The translations under genes were made by a program, and so were the position numbers. 64,000 bases of DNA from Paguma larvata (taxonomy: Eukaryota; Chordata; Mammalia; Carnivora; Viverridae): the NCBI GenBank assembly GCA_030068075.1, contig JAINVK010001341.1, forward strand, positions 1 through 64,000. The letters are read 5' to 3'. Positions within the stretch are counted from its first letter, which is position 1. The number at the start of each line of letters is the position of its first letter. The notes under the pieces were generated by a model. The model had not been told where the DNA came from, made no database searches, and saw nothing but the letters and a program-made list of their open reading frames with translations. Shown piece by piece: positions 1 through 11,534 of the stretch.

Positions 1-1
1 C

Positions 2-322
2 TGAGACTATTATATAATGTCCTTCTTCATTTCTTATTACATCGTTCATTTTAAAGTCTAATTTGTCTGATATAAGTGTGGCTACTCCGGCTTTCTTCTG
101 CCTTCCAGTAGCATGGTAGATAGTTTTCCATCCCCTCACTTTCAATCTGAAGGTGTCTTCAGGTTTAAGATGAGTTTCTTGAAGACAGCAAATAGATGGG
201 TCTTGTTTTTTAATCCATTCTGTTATCCTGTGTCTTTTGATTGGCGCATTTAGTCCATTTACATTCAGTGTTAATATTGAAAAATATGGGCTTACAGTCA
301 CTGTATTATCTGTAAGTTTCAT
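2..322 (-). CDS. LINE-1 ORF2p, N-terminal endonuclease segment (partial, runs off left edge)
   Basis: ORF2p is the LINE-1 endonuclease and reverse transcriptase that nicks target DNA and copies the element RNA. A start codon at 322-320 opens a frame of 107 codons with no stop to the window edge. The translation starts MKLTDNTVTV and contains NVNGLN (residues 20-25) and LQET (47-50), the usual N-terminal metal-binding and active-site segments of the L1 apurinic-type endonuclease, then a GWKTIYHATGRQKKAG stretch. It lies 47 bp downstream of the ORF1 stop, as expected for a bicistronic LINE-1. Whether the rest of ORF2 is intact cannot be seen, and this should not be read as a host gene. Confidence 0.8.
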   Translation of the reverse strand, partial: MKLTDNTVTVSPYFSILTLNVNGLNAPIKRHRITEWIKKQDPSICCLQETHLKPEDTFRLKVRGWKTIYHATGRQKKAGVATLISDKLDFKMNDVIRNEEGHYIIVS

Positions 323-369
323 GTTTGTAAGGCTGACCCTGGCAGTTTGTGTTCTTTGCAACCTTGTCT

Positions 370-1344
370 TCATAGAATGCCCCTCAGGATCTCTTGCAGT
401 GCTGGCTTCTTTGTGATAAATTCTTTCAGTTTTTGTTTGTTGGGAAAAACCTTGATCTCTCCTTCTATTCTGAATGACAGGCTAGCCGGATACAGAATTC
501 TTGGTTGCATGTCCTTCTTGCTCATCACATTGAAGATATCCTGCCATTCCTTTCTGGCTTGCCAAGTTCTGTAGATAAGTCTGCTACTACCCTTATACGT
601 CTCCCTTTGTATGTTAGGGTTCTTTTGTCCTAGCTGCTTTCAGGATTCTCTCCCTATCTTTGTATTTTGCCAGCTTCACTATGATGTGCCGTGCAGAAGC
701 TCTATTCAAGTTACGTCTGAGGGGAGTTCTCTGTGCCTCTTGGATTTCCATGCCCTTTTCCTTCCTCATGTTGGTGAAGTTCTCAGCAATGATTTGTTCA
801 AGAACCCCTTCGACTCCTTTCTCTCTCTCTTCTTCCTCTGGGACTCCTATGATACGGATATTTTTTCTTTTGAGTTCATCGCTCAGCTCTCGAATTCTCC
901 TTTCCTGTTCCTGGATCAAGCTTCTCTCTCTTTTATCTGCTTCCTCTTTTTCATGATTTTGTCTTCTAAGGCACTAACTCTTTCCTCTACCTCTTCAATC
1001 CGTGCTGTGGCTGCTTCCAGTTTCCCCTGTATTTCTTCTAATTTCTTCTTTAATTCTTCCTGCCCGTTTTTAAGGTCCTTGAACTCTGCCGCGCGGGACC
1101 CCTTGCATTCTCTAAGCTTTTTTCAAGGCCAGCGATTAGTTTTATGATTGTCATTCTATATTCATGTTCTGTTATGTTGCTTATATCTGTTTTCATTAAT
1201 TCTTGAGCTGTCACTGCTTCTTGTGGATTCTTTTGAGGAGAATTCTTCCATCTCATCATTTTGGCTGGATGTGTTTTGGGTTGTTTCTTGAAGTTGCCCT
1301 GCACCTCCCTTGGCGGGTCCTGAGGAGACCGGGCTCCTGTCCAT
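370..1344 (-). pseudogene. LINE-1 ORF1 (RNA-binding chaperone), frameshifted
   Basis: ORF1p is the trimeric RNA-binding protein that coats LINE-1 RNA. The N-terminal part (about 1304-1050) holds ITEHEYRMTIIKLIAGLEKS; a heptad-like, Glu/Lys-rich coiled coil follows, then the RRM-like core with RIIGVPEEEE (about 860-830) and a C-terminal domain ending KPALQEILRGIL with a stop at 372-370. The coding frame moves at least three times: near 1085 (extra base in a G run), near 951 (one A missing in an A run) and near 618 (one G missing). All other segments align collinearly with a normal ORF1, so the gene is disabled only by small indels. The true start codon is uncertain because the N-terminus varies in carnivore L1s. 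Confidence 0.85.
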
Positions 1345-1436
1345 GTGGACGTGGTCCCACGTTCCCCAAAGTCCCCACAGCGGGTCCAGAGGAGGCCCGG
1401 TTCCTGCCCCTGTGGACGTGGTCTCAGTCCCCCACT
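1313..1436 (-). repeat. Two 67-bp tandem modules in LINE-1 5' UTR
   Basis: The motif GCGGGTCC plus its downstream context occurs at 1313 and again at 1380 (period 67). In element orientation each module contains ACCACGTCCAC followed by a CAGGA...CCGGGCCTCCTC-like stretch. The modules differ at several positions, so they are an old pair and not a recent duplication. They lie where the LINE-1 internal promoter should be. Confidence 0.6.
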
Positions 1437-1789
1437 AAGAAAACAATTTTAATTATAATTATAAAAAATTTCTCATTTAAAAGCTAACAAAGTACTACCT
1501 TTTCCTGATGTCCAAATCAGATTGGTTAAAAAAAGGGGGAGGGCATATAAGCATATTTCATGAGTTAGTCCCTGTGATATTAGCATTCAATATTTTTTAA
1601 GAAATGGAATTTTCCCTTCTTGTGTTCTCAGAGCATATTTACAAAAGTTCAAGATAATAAAATTCAAAATACTCCAAATATTCAGGCTTAACTCTATCTG
1701 TGTGTTACCCAGGACTTCATTGGTACTGTTTCTTTTGATGCATTTGTAAATGGGATAGTTTTATTTATCTCTTTTTCAGATATTTTGTT
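1437..1789. other. No gene or recognised repeat
   Basis: AT-rich sequence between the left LINE-1 and the next old LINE fragment. No ORF with recognisable homology, RNA gene or clear repeat is visible. Confidence 0.5.
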
Positions 1790-2060
1790 GTTATGGCTAT
1801 TGCACTTCTAAGAATTTATCCTAAAGAAATAATTAGACAAATATACAAAGGTGTTTCCACAGTTGTCCGTTGCTGTATTATATTTAATTGTGATTAACTG
1901 GAAGAACTTAAATTGGAAACAACAGAGACTGGCTGATGAGCAAAGAGGTTGGGACAAGAAGAAGTCACAATCAAATGAGCATATGTAAGGATGAGACAGA
2001 AACCATCTACATGCAATAACACAATCTAGCCAGCAATGGGTCAATGCTTGCACAGCTTTG
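1790..2060 (+). mobile_element. Old LINE-1 fragment, ORF2 3' end
   Basis: The stretch resembles the degenerate C-terminal end of ORF2 in old L1M elements: a decayed 'aagaatttatcctaaagaa' segment followed by a 'ggaaacaac' segment, the usual order in L1 tails. No frame stays open. The edges are approximate. Confidence 0.55.
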
Positions 2061-2089
2061 AGGGGAAATTATTTCCAGCCTAAGAGAGT

Positions 2090-2420
2090 GAAGGTAAAGA
2101 CAGTTTCAGATATTCAAGGTTTCCCAAAAAGTTACACTCAATGATTCTCAGGAAGATTTGGAGAATGTGCTCCACCAAAATGAGAGAAGAGAATGACTAA
2201 GACTGGGAAGACCTGATCTAAAAATGAGGAAGTCAACCCAAGAAAGAAAGGAAAGGGTTTCCTAGAAGGAAACTCCAGGTCCACAGCCAGTGGGCAGCCC
2301 CATGAGAAGATGGAGGGAGAGTAATCTGTGGAAGATGGCCAAAGGGGACTGTTGAAGGATTCTACCTAGAGAGGATTTTTATGATTCAATAAGAATTACT
2401 GATTAAACACTACTGTGCTA
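2090..2420 (+). mobile_element. HAL1-like (half-LINE) fragment
   Basis: The segment 'gtgctccaccaaaatgag' near 2167-2184 and the following 'caacccaagaaagaaag' part match the 3' part of the ORF1-like region of HAL1/L1M elements. The copy is heavily decayed and its edges are uncertain. Confidence 0.5.
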
Positions 2421-4269
2421 GGATATGACATTATTATGTTTGTAAAAGGAAGTAGTTGACTCCTGAACAAACAAATTTCTATTCCTCTCCCCCTAAATTA
2501 AGCAAATCACACTAGGACATTCTGCAAAGTTCAACAATCACATAATAAAATTGTAAGCAGGGAATGTATATTTAATCAAATTTTGTTTTGTAACTATTTT
2601 GGGAGAATGGGGGGTGGAGAACACATAGGGGAGGACAGGCAGCAGAAAACTAAATTCTAGTCATCTCTGGTAGGTACTAATATGTATTGTTTTACAATGA
2701 ATAATTTATAAGTTTTCATATATGCATATTGTTAGAAATGTGAAGATAAATAACAGAAGGTAGAAAATGGGAAGTAGACTCAAGTCAGGCAGGGTGAAGC
2801 ATAAGGCAGGTCTATTTTTTTTAATCATTTAGTATTACTTTTTCTTTAAGTTATGAAAATAAAATTCCATTAATGAACATCAATTTTAGAGAGAAGATGC
2901 AGAAGAAGAAAAAGCTGGGGGTAAGATGGGGAAGGAGAAAAGAGAAGCCGGGACAGAGAGTAGAAGAAAAAAAAATTTAAATCCTTGGTATGTGTATAAG
3001 CAATTTGAGAAGTTTGAAGAGAAAACTTCATATGACTTCAATACTAAAATGACCTGTATAATGAAGTGAATAATTTTGGTGGGAAAGGTGGACAGTGTGT
3101 GTAGAGAAGAGAGGTAGAAATTTTAAGGACAATGTCTTTAAACCATAGAGAAATCAAATACCATTATCAAAACACATTAATATTTAGATGATATTTCTAC
3201 ATAAAAAATTAGTAGTGAAATATTTTCATCTAATAAAGGAGGCATTCCCCAAGTGACATGGGTTACAGAGAAGAATGGAAATTTTATTTTTCTTAATTTC
3301 CCATATCTGACAATAATGCCATTTACTTGTTATTAAATATTTAATAGATAAATAGTGATTTATTCTAGCCTCTGGAACATTATTTAAAAGGAAACACAAC
3401 ACAGGTCTATGGCTAGGATAAAATAATATATTACACCAAGAATCCTTGTGGAAATAGGTATGAGTAGTGTAATTCCTTTTTATTACTGCCATAATTAAAC
3501 AAAATGATTAATATAAGGTAAATTTAAGCAGTATTTGTACATATAATTTGAAAGTAAATTTTTAAAAATCATATTAAGAAGAACCTGCAATGTGGGGAAA
3601 TAAAAAACCTTTAATAAAAGGATTTCCTCATTGCCTCCCAGACACAGAATCCGTTAGGTTCAGATTAATATGTGCTCAGCACCAAATTATGCAAAATCTC
3701 TGTTACGGTGAGAGCTGTTTTCCCTGCTATGCAGTTCTCTTCAGTGTCTAATCCATGGTTTTAAATGTATTTTCTCTTCTTCCTATTTCTCTGTTCTTGT
3801 GTAATTAACCCCAAAACTAACCACGCTGTTTTCTGTATGGCCTTTTATAACTCAGCTTTTATTCCTAACAATTATATTTCCCATCCCATCTATATTGCAG
3901 AAGTTCCTGCCCACTTGGAAACCTCACCTGACCCAACAGAGCAGGAGAAAGACCTGGGGAGCCCACTCATAGGTCTGATTTACTGTTGTATAACTAGAAG
4001 CCAGAGCGTGTTTGAACAAAGATGCTCAGTAAGTACTAATGAACTGACAACATAAGAAGTCCACACATTCCATTCGGGTACGTAGTAGGGTTTCTGTGCA
4101 TTTGGGTGAATGTAGATGGAGGATGCAGGTAGTAATTCATATTCATCAAGAGTGTTCTATGCACAAGAAAGTTTAGGAGTCATGATCAAAAAAAACATGA
4201 TAAAACATGAAAAATTCTGACACTGCACACATAGTCTCATATATTCTGACTTGTACCTTGTGATATCTA
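2421..4269. other. No gene or recognised repeat; purine-rich patch
   Basis: AT-rich sequence without a supported coding region. A purine-rich patch occupies about 2890-2975. A 96-codon frame at 3765-4055 has no recognisable domain or repeat relationship and is most likely chance. Part of the left end could be the decayed 3' tail of the preceding HAL1-like element. Confidence 0.45.
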
Positions 4270-4490
4270 ACTATAGGAAAAATTATAATAATGAGCACAT
4301 ATGCATCTGATATTGGAATATGCTTATATAAGAATTATTACCATTATAAGCAGATGATATTATTATCTCTAGTTTATAGGTAAGGAGATAGAAATGTGGT
4401 AAGAATAATAACTTACCCAAGTATCGTATAGGTAGTAATGGCCAAAATAGCATTTAAGCCCAGGTCTGTCTGCCCATCTTCCAAGCTCAG
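4270..4490 (-). mobile_element. MIR SINE
   Basis: Reading plus, the order 'attattatctctagtttat', 'gtaaggagatag', 'taacttacccaagt' and 'aagcccaggtctgtctg' is the reverse complement of the MIR core and 3' part (splice-like 'cctcatctgtaaaatg', then 'gacctgggtt'). MIRs are ancient tRNA-derived SINEs; this one is decayed. Confidence 0.75.
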
Positions 4491-5949
4491 GGTTTATTTG
4501 AAAATGGGAATTGATATGTCAAGTGCTTTCAGAGTTCAAGTTGATGATAAAAATATGTGAAACCCAGAGGAATTGACAGTGGGGACACAGGAGCTGTGAC
4601 ACACCAGAAAATTCAGAATGAGTCCAAAGGAATTTTAATACATTATTTGTAATCCAATGTGTGTTATCAAATGAAAAACTATTGCTAGCGTTTCTTCATT
4701 TTATGGCCCCTGTGTTCAAATCCCCAAAAAGTTGCATTTCATATATTCGTGATTCTTATGGGGGAAACTATCACATTAGAATAAAAAAAAATAGTGCTAT
4801 ATGGGTGAGTTTTTTTTTCAAACTTGGATAAACCACATACTTTTGCTATCATAATTCTCAAAAAGTATTTGCAATATTTTTATTCTCCGAAATATAAAAA
4901 TTTCCGTCTTCTACTCCATACATGAAGCAATTGAATTCCAGTTATCATATTTCTGAATTGGAACAGAAGTGTTGGCAAAATTATTTTTACTTTTTATAGA
5001 GCAGTGTTCCCTAACCATGAATGCAAATAAGTTTGCCAATAATATATGCTTCTCTTCCACTTCAGAAATATGATTTTTTTCCTCTGTTGAATTGGGGAAT
5101 GTCCAGGAAGACAGATTTTGTCATCTCCTATAGGGTCTGTATTTGGAAAAGAATGCCATTCTATATACGGATAAGAGGCAGGTAGGAACATGGTGGGATA
5201 AAATTACTTCTCAATTATGGCCTTCTTTAATGGACAAACTACTTAAACCTGTGATAGAAAGGAAAACATGCACACCTTTTAAGTTAATCTGTGAGCTATA
5301 GTTCCAAGTGTATATAGTCCTACCCTTGAACAAAAATCAGACTTCTGGGCACTATAATGAAAGATGGAATACAAACCCATTTTCTTCTAAAATCCGAACT
5401 TCTCTTCATGAGAACAAACTGGGCTGGGGAAGAAAATGTATATCCCAGAGATTCCATTTCTGGGAAGATGCAAGAGACAAACCCATATTTCTATTGTAGG
5501 TAAATGAAAAATCCTTGGATATTATAATAAAACAACATAAGAAGATCATGAAAAGAAGAAAGAAGGCAATCCCTTAGTGCATCAGGAACCAAGGAATGGT
5601 TTGGTGGTGAGTTCCTAGAGGTGTCTTTTCACCTCGTACAGCCCAGACTTGCATCTGAAGAAGCCAGCAATTTAGAAATAATGAAAACACCATTAAAGTG
5701 TGCAAAAGGACCAATAAGAGATCAGCCCAGAAAAACAGAAAACTTTTAACAATAATCACTCTATTTTCACTCAGCATGACAGATTAAATTGTGGACCCAG
5801 CCCCTCTCATGCCAAAGAAGATGAGTGGGGCGCCTTGACTTCCACCCTTGCCAGGCTATAAGATTCCCCCACCTTCAGCCACGATGGGTCAGAGAATGTT
5901 GAGGTGGGACTTTATTTCCATTGGACAGCAACAGGCAATTAAAATGAAA
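4491..5949. other. No gene or recognised repeat
   Basis: No supported coding region. Short frames at 4994-5191 (minus), 5308-5499 (plus) and 5574-5777 (minus) lack recognisable domains. The last part, about 5770-5900, is locally GC-richer without a clear identity. Confidence 0.45.
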
Positions 5950-8540
5950 AATAGAATGACTAAAATTTAAACAAAAACCTCACTGATGGGTTCAACAACA
6001 GAATGAAGGGGACAGAGAAAAGAATCATGAAACTTAACAATAGAACAATAAAAATTATACAATCTGAAAAAAAAAACATAAGGGAAACAGACTAGAAAAG
6101 AAATCAAATTTCAGAGATATTGTGGGCCTATTACAAAAAAATCTAATATTCATATCATTAGAGACCAGGAAGCAGAAGAGGAGAGTGATATGAAAAATAC
6201 TGAAAAGAAATTGGTTAAAAACTTCTCAATTTGGTTAAAGATATAAATCTACACGTTAAGAAGCTTATAAAACCGAAAGCAGAATTCATGCAAAGAAATG
6301 CCAACTAAGACACATCATAGTAAAATTCTAAAAACTGAAGAGTAAAAAAAAATCTTGAAATTATTGAAAGAAAAAAATGAAACTTTATTTAAAAAAAAGA
6401 AAACTTGAGTGACAGTAGAGTACTCATCAGAAACCATGAAGGTAAGACATAAGTGACACACATATTTGAAGTGCTTAAAGAAAGAACTATATATATAGCC
6501 CTGTATTTGGCAAAAACAACCTTCAGGAATTCAGAGGTAGCCAAGACATTTTCAGATGAAAGAAAGCTAAGAAAATTTGTTACCAGTATATCTACTCTAA
6601 AGAATGGGTAAAGGGACATCTCTAAGCAAACAGAATAAAAGAAGAAATTACAGGACAACAGGATAAAGGAAGTATACAGTTAACAAAAATATGAGAAAAC
6701 GAAATAGATTTTTCCTCTTTATTTTTGAAATTATATTACATGGTTGATTCAAAAAATAATAATACTGTATTGTGTGATTCCAAATGTACATAGAGAAAAT
6801 ATTAAGATAATTTTATTACAAACTGGGGAGGGTAAAGGGATGTAAAGGAGGTATGGTGTCTATTGCTTGGCTTAAACTGGTAAAATTATGGCAAAAGTTA
6901 AGTGCGATAAGTTATACATATATATAATGTAAGTCCTAGAGCAACCACTGAATACATAATAAAAGCAATACACGTGAACACTATGGATAAGTCAAGATGG
7001 AATTCTAAAAATGTTCAAATAACCTACAGAAAGGCAGAAAACAGAAAATAAACAAATGAAATAAACAAACCAAAAACAGAAAGCAAAACATAAAATGGCA
7101 GCCTTAAGCCATATCTTACTAATAATTACACAAAATATACATGCTCTAGAGAAATTAATTAAAAGATAAAGATAGGTAGAGTGAATTAAAAATCATGAAC
7201 CAATTATATGTTACTTAATTCAACCACACAGATAAGTTGAAAAAGGAATGGGAAGATAAATCATGCAAAAGGTAATCAAAAGAAAGGAAGAATGAGTACA
7301 TTAACATCTGCTGGAGTGGACTTCAGTGCAAAGAAAATTATCAGAGACAGGGTGTGACAATATAAAATGATAAATGAGTTTCAGTCTACAGCAATTTTAA
7401 GTGTGAATGCACCAAACTACAGAGGTATAAAAGATATGTCAATTAAACGATGGTGGAACTGAAAGGAGAAACAAATAAATCCATTATTATAGATGGCTTA
7501 AGCATCCCTCTGACAACAATTGACAGAACTATGAGTCAGAAACTTAGGAAGGATATACACAAACTCAACAATAGAACCAAGAGGGTCTAATCAACATTTA
7601 TAGAGTAAGCAACCCAACATAAGAAGAATATGCATTCTTTTTAAGTGCCCACAGAATATATAGCAAGACAGACCATATCATATGTGATTAAAAACAAGAA
7701 CAACAACAACAACAACTAAAAGGTAAAATACTGGAATCATACAGAGTATTTTCTATAACCACAATAGAATCAAGTTAGAAAGCAATAACAGAAAGATGAC
7801 AGGAAAATCTCCAAACACTTGGAAACTAAATAATGTACATCTAACATATATAGGTGTCAAAGAAGTCTAAAGTGAAATAAAAATATACATAGAACTGAAT
7901 AAAATTAAAAATGTAACATATCACAATTTATGGGAGGCAGTTAAATCAGGTATGAGTGGAAATTTATGGAATTAAGTGCATACATTAGAAAAGAGGAAAG
8001 GGTGATAAAATTAATTATCTACTCTCCCAAATTAAGAACCTTGAAAAAGGGGGAAAAATACACAAAACAAACAGACAAAAAGAAGTAAGAAGAACAGAAA
8101 TCAATGAAATAGAACATACACCCACATACAGCTACAGATAAAATAAAAGCATTGAAAGGATGACAAAATTGACAACTTCTAGCAAGATTGACAAAGACAT
8201 TAAGAGAAAATATAGTAGAGACCATCACTACAGACTCCGCAGACATCAAAAATTTAATAAGGTACTATTATGAACAACAGTTCTTCACTATCTATTTAAC
8301 AACTTAGATAAATGGATGACCTGTTCAAAACACAAACTACTAAAATTCACCCATTATGAATTGATAAATTGAATACCTCTATCATTTCTAAGAATATTGG
8401 ATTCATCATTATAAATTTTCCAAGAAAGAAAACTCCAGGGCCAGATGGTTTTATAGGAGTATTCTATGAAATATTTCAAAAATAATTAATTCCAGTTATA
8501 CTCAGTGTTTTCCAGAAAATAGAAGAAGAGGGAACACTAT

Positions 8541-8762
8541 TTTTTTTTTTTAGTTTTAAATGCTTTATTTATTTTTGAGACAGAGAGAGACAGAACATGA
8601 GCAAGGGAGGAGCAGAGAGAGAGGGAGACACAGAATCCAAAGAATGCTCCATGCTCTGAGCTGTCAGCACACAGTCCAACTGGAGGTTCGATCCCATGAA
8701 CCATGAGAACATGACCTGAGCCAACATCATATGTTTAACCAACTGAGCCACCGAGGTGCCCC
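8541..8762 (-). mobile_element. Can-SINE inserted in L1M
   Basis: On the plus strand it opens with a T run and 'aaatgctttatttatttttg' and ends with 'gagccaccgaggtgcccc', the reverse complement of a tRNA-derived carnivore SINE. Target duplications 'aagagggaacactat' (8526-8540) and 'aagagggaatacttt' (8764-8778) flank it, with mismatches due to age. Confidence 0.9.
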
Positions 8763-8836
8763 AAAGAGGGAATACTTTTAAATTCATTTGTGAAGAGCCA
8801 ATATTTCCCTGATTCCAAAATCAGACAGACAGTAAA

Positions 8837-8894
8837 ATAATAAATAAATAAATAAATAAACAAACAAACAAATAAATAAATAGTAAATAAATAA
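8837..8894 (+). repeat. AAAT/AAAC tetranucleotide array
   Basis: Tandem AAAT units with three AAAC units in the middle, then AAAT again. It sits where the L1M sequence loses most of its RT domain, so it may mark a deletion junction or be expanded A-rich sequence. Confidence 0.75.
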
Positions 8895-9770
8895 GGGTAA
8901 ATCTAATAAAACATGTATAGAACTTTTAAGTTGAGATCAACAAAGTATTGATGAAAGAAATTAAAGATATACATAAGTAAAAAGATATTCTGCGTTCATG
9001 GATTAGAAGATTGAATATACTAAAAATGTCTTCTTTCCAAATTGGTACATAGATTTAATCAGTTTCTATAAAAATCTCTATATTTTGTATACATAGATAT
9101 AATTGTTTTAAAACTTTTATGTAAAATATTATTTCTTTATTTAAAACAATTCTAAAAAATATAAAGTAGGAAGAATCACTCTACCTGGTATTATGGCCCA
9201 CTTTGTAGTTATTATGACCGAGGCTGTATGGTATTGGCAAAAGGATAGACAGATCAAAGGAACAGAATAGAGAACCTAGAACTAGCCTACACAGGTATAG
9301 CCAACTTATTTTCGACGATGGTACAAATGCAACTTAATAAAAAAGTATAAAACTAACTGGATCTTCATAGAAAAAATATAAACCTTGATTTAAACCCTAA
9401 ATGTTATACAGAATTAACTCAAAAAGATCATATATTTAATGTTAAATTATAAAAGGAAAAATAAATTGCAGGACACTTGCTTGTATCAGAGAATTGTCAT
9501 TAGAAAGTACTGATAAAAAATTATATCTCTTAACTCAAAGAATATACAAAGAACTCTCATAACTCAAAATTTAATAAATTAAATTAGAAAATGGGCAAAA
9601 GGCATGAAGAGATATTTAACACTGATGAAAGAAATCAGAGATCTATAAACATGAAAATTCAGACTGTTTTCATTAATTGAATGACTCAGCATAATATAGA
9701 TGTGATTCTCCTCAAATTGATATACAGGTTTAATCTAATTCTTATCAAATGTAGGCATGAAGACACTTCA

Positions 9771-9959
9771 TACATAACAGCAAACAGCAAAGAAAAGGAA
9801 CCAAAGACTGGCTGAATGAACTCCACAATTAATGTAAAGAGGCTACATTAAAGAGGGCAGGGAGGGCAAGGAGTTGGTGGGGATCTAAACTCTATGGGCA
9901 ACTGGAAGGAGGGAGCTTTGGTTGCAGAGAGGGGCAAGAAACAGGATAGCACACCTAGC
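9771..9959. other. Unassigned stretch between two LINE-1 pieces
   Basis: The sequence turns locally GC- and purine-rich (about 9840-9945, with 'gggcagggagggcaaggag') and does not follow ORF2. It could be 5' UTR-like or unrelated unique sequence. Confidence 0.4.
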
Positions 9960-10124
9960 CTAGATAGCTTTAACAGGTGAATTCTAGCAAACACTAAAGA
10001 AGAGTTAATACCTATTGTTCTCAACTATTCCATAAAAAAACAGAAGAGAAAGGAAAACTTCGAAATTCATTCTGTGAGGACAGTATCACCCTGACCCCAA
10101 AACCAGACAACCATGCCACACACA

Positions 10125-10172
<48 letters not shown>

Positions 10173-11534
10173 GAGAACTACAGGCTGATATCTCTAATGG
10201 GACATAGATGCAAAAATTCTCAACAAAATACTATAAGCCAAATGCAACAAAATCTTAAAAATTTGTTCACCAATACCAAGTGGGATTTATTGCCAGGATA
10301 CAATGGTGTTTCACTTTTCACAAATCAATCAACATGATACATCACATCATGTATCATGAGAGAAGGGATAAAAATGCAGAAAAAGCATTTGACAATGTAC
10401 AATATTCATTCATGATAAAACCCTTACCAAAGTAGGTTTAGTAGGTAGGGAACATACCTCAACATAATAAAGGCCATAATTGAAAAACTTACAGTGAACA
10501 TCAAACTCAATGGGGAAAAAACAGAGCTTTTCCACTGATGTAAGGAATAAGACAAAGAGGTCCACTCATCACTTTTATTCAACATAGTACTGGAAATCGT
10601 ACCCACAGCAATCAAACAACAAAAATAAATAAAAGGCATCCAGATCGGTAAGGGAGAAGTAACACTTTCACTATTTGCTGGTGATGTTATACTACATATA
10701 GAAAACCCAGAAGACTCCACCAAAAACTGCTAGAACTAATAAATGAGTTCAGGAAAGTCACAATATACAAAATTAATGTGCAGAAATCTGTTATGTTTCT
10801 ATACTCTAATAATTAAGCAGCAGAAATAAATTAAGAAAACAATCCCATTTATGTTTGCACCTAAAAGAATAAGATACCTAGGAATAAATCTAACCAAGAG
10901 ATGAAAACAACTGTACTCTGAAAATTATGAAAAACTGATGAAATCTAACAAAGACAACACAAAGAAATGGAAAGACATTTCATGCTCATGGATTGGAAGA
11001 ACAAATATTGTTAAAATGTCTGTACTATCCAAAGCAATCTATACAATCCCTATCAAATACCAACAGAATTTTTCACAGAACTAGTATAAACAATCCTAAA
11101 ATTTGTATGGAGTCACAGAAGACCCCAAATAGGCACAGCAATTTTGAAAAAGAAAAGCAAAACTGGTGGCATCACAATTACAGACTTCAAGTTCTACTAC
11201 AAAGCTTAGTAATAAAAACAGTTTGGTACTGTCACAAAAAAAAAAAAAAGACACATCAATCAACAAAACAGAATAGAAAACCCAAAAATGAATCCCCAAT
11301 GATATGGACAATTAATCTTTGACAAGACAAGAAAGAATATTCAATGGGAAAAAGACAGTCTCTTCAACAAATGGCGTTGGGAAAACTAGACGGCTACATG
11401 TCAAAGAATGAAACTGGGCTACTTTTTTATACCACACAAAAAAGCTCACAAACTCAAAATTATGATTAAAGACTTAAATGTGAGACTTGAAATCATAAGA
11501 AATCCTAGAAGGCCACAAAGGCAGTAATTTTTCT
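9960..11534 (+). mobile_element. LINE-1 ORF2 fragment (RT to late ORF2), interrupted on the right
   Basis: This is a second plus-strand LINE-1, less decayed than its left neighbour. It enters in the early RT region ('gaattctagcaaacac'), contains YRLISLM (near 10174) and the 'gcagaaaaagcatttgacaa' AEKAFD motif (10377-10396), then the 'ctatttgctggtgatgtt' remnant of FADD (near 10671), the thumb region, and a segment with 'tggggaatccatttttggg' on the opposite strand near 11283-11301. Several stops and indels disable it. Its right edge meets the 3' end of an inverted LINE-1 at 11535, and its expected continuation is not found on the far side. Confidence 0.85.
10117..10170 (+). repeat. (CA)n microsatellite in LINE-1
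   Basis: About 27 CA units with one CCCA interruption near the left end, lying inside the RT region where the parent element has an A/C-rich linker. Confidence 0.95.

Larger units (their letters stand above)
1..1436 (-). mobile_element. LINE-1, carnivore type, 5' part (truncated by window edge)
   Basis: Read on the minus strand, this is the 5' part of a LINE-1: a GC-rich 5' UTR remnant (about 1436 to 1345), a frameshifted ORF1, a short inter-ORF spacer and the beginning of ORF2, which leaves the window at base 1. The upstream edge near 1436 is abrupt, changing from GC-rich 5' UTR to AT-rich unique sequence, so the element is either 5'-truncated within the UTR or starts there. The 3' end and poly(A) lie outside the window, so a target-site duplication cannot be tested. 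The clean ORF2 start beside an ORF1 with only single-base indels suggests a fairly young copy. Confidence 0.9.
5950..9770 (+). mobile_element. Old LINE-1 (L1M-type), ORF1 to ORF2, decayed
   Basis: From about 5950 the sequence follows an old L1M on the plus strand. ORF1-like sequence (RNA-binding region with 'attatacaatctgaa', and near 6310 'aagacacatcatagtaaaat') is followed by the ORF2 endonuclease region around 7140-7700, a reverse transcriptase remnant with 'ccagggccagatggttttat' near 8436-8455 (the PGPDGF motif), and the late ORF2 region around 8990-9650. No ORF is longer than about 90 codons. A SINE interrupts the RT remnant at 8541-8762, and an AAAT/AAAC-rich array at 8837-8894 sits at an internal deletion. 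Confidence 0.8.

Noticed and set aside
611..1147. 178-codon plus-strand frame
   Set aside because: It is the antisense shadow of LINE-1 ORF1, which runs on the minus strand with clear motifs.
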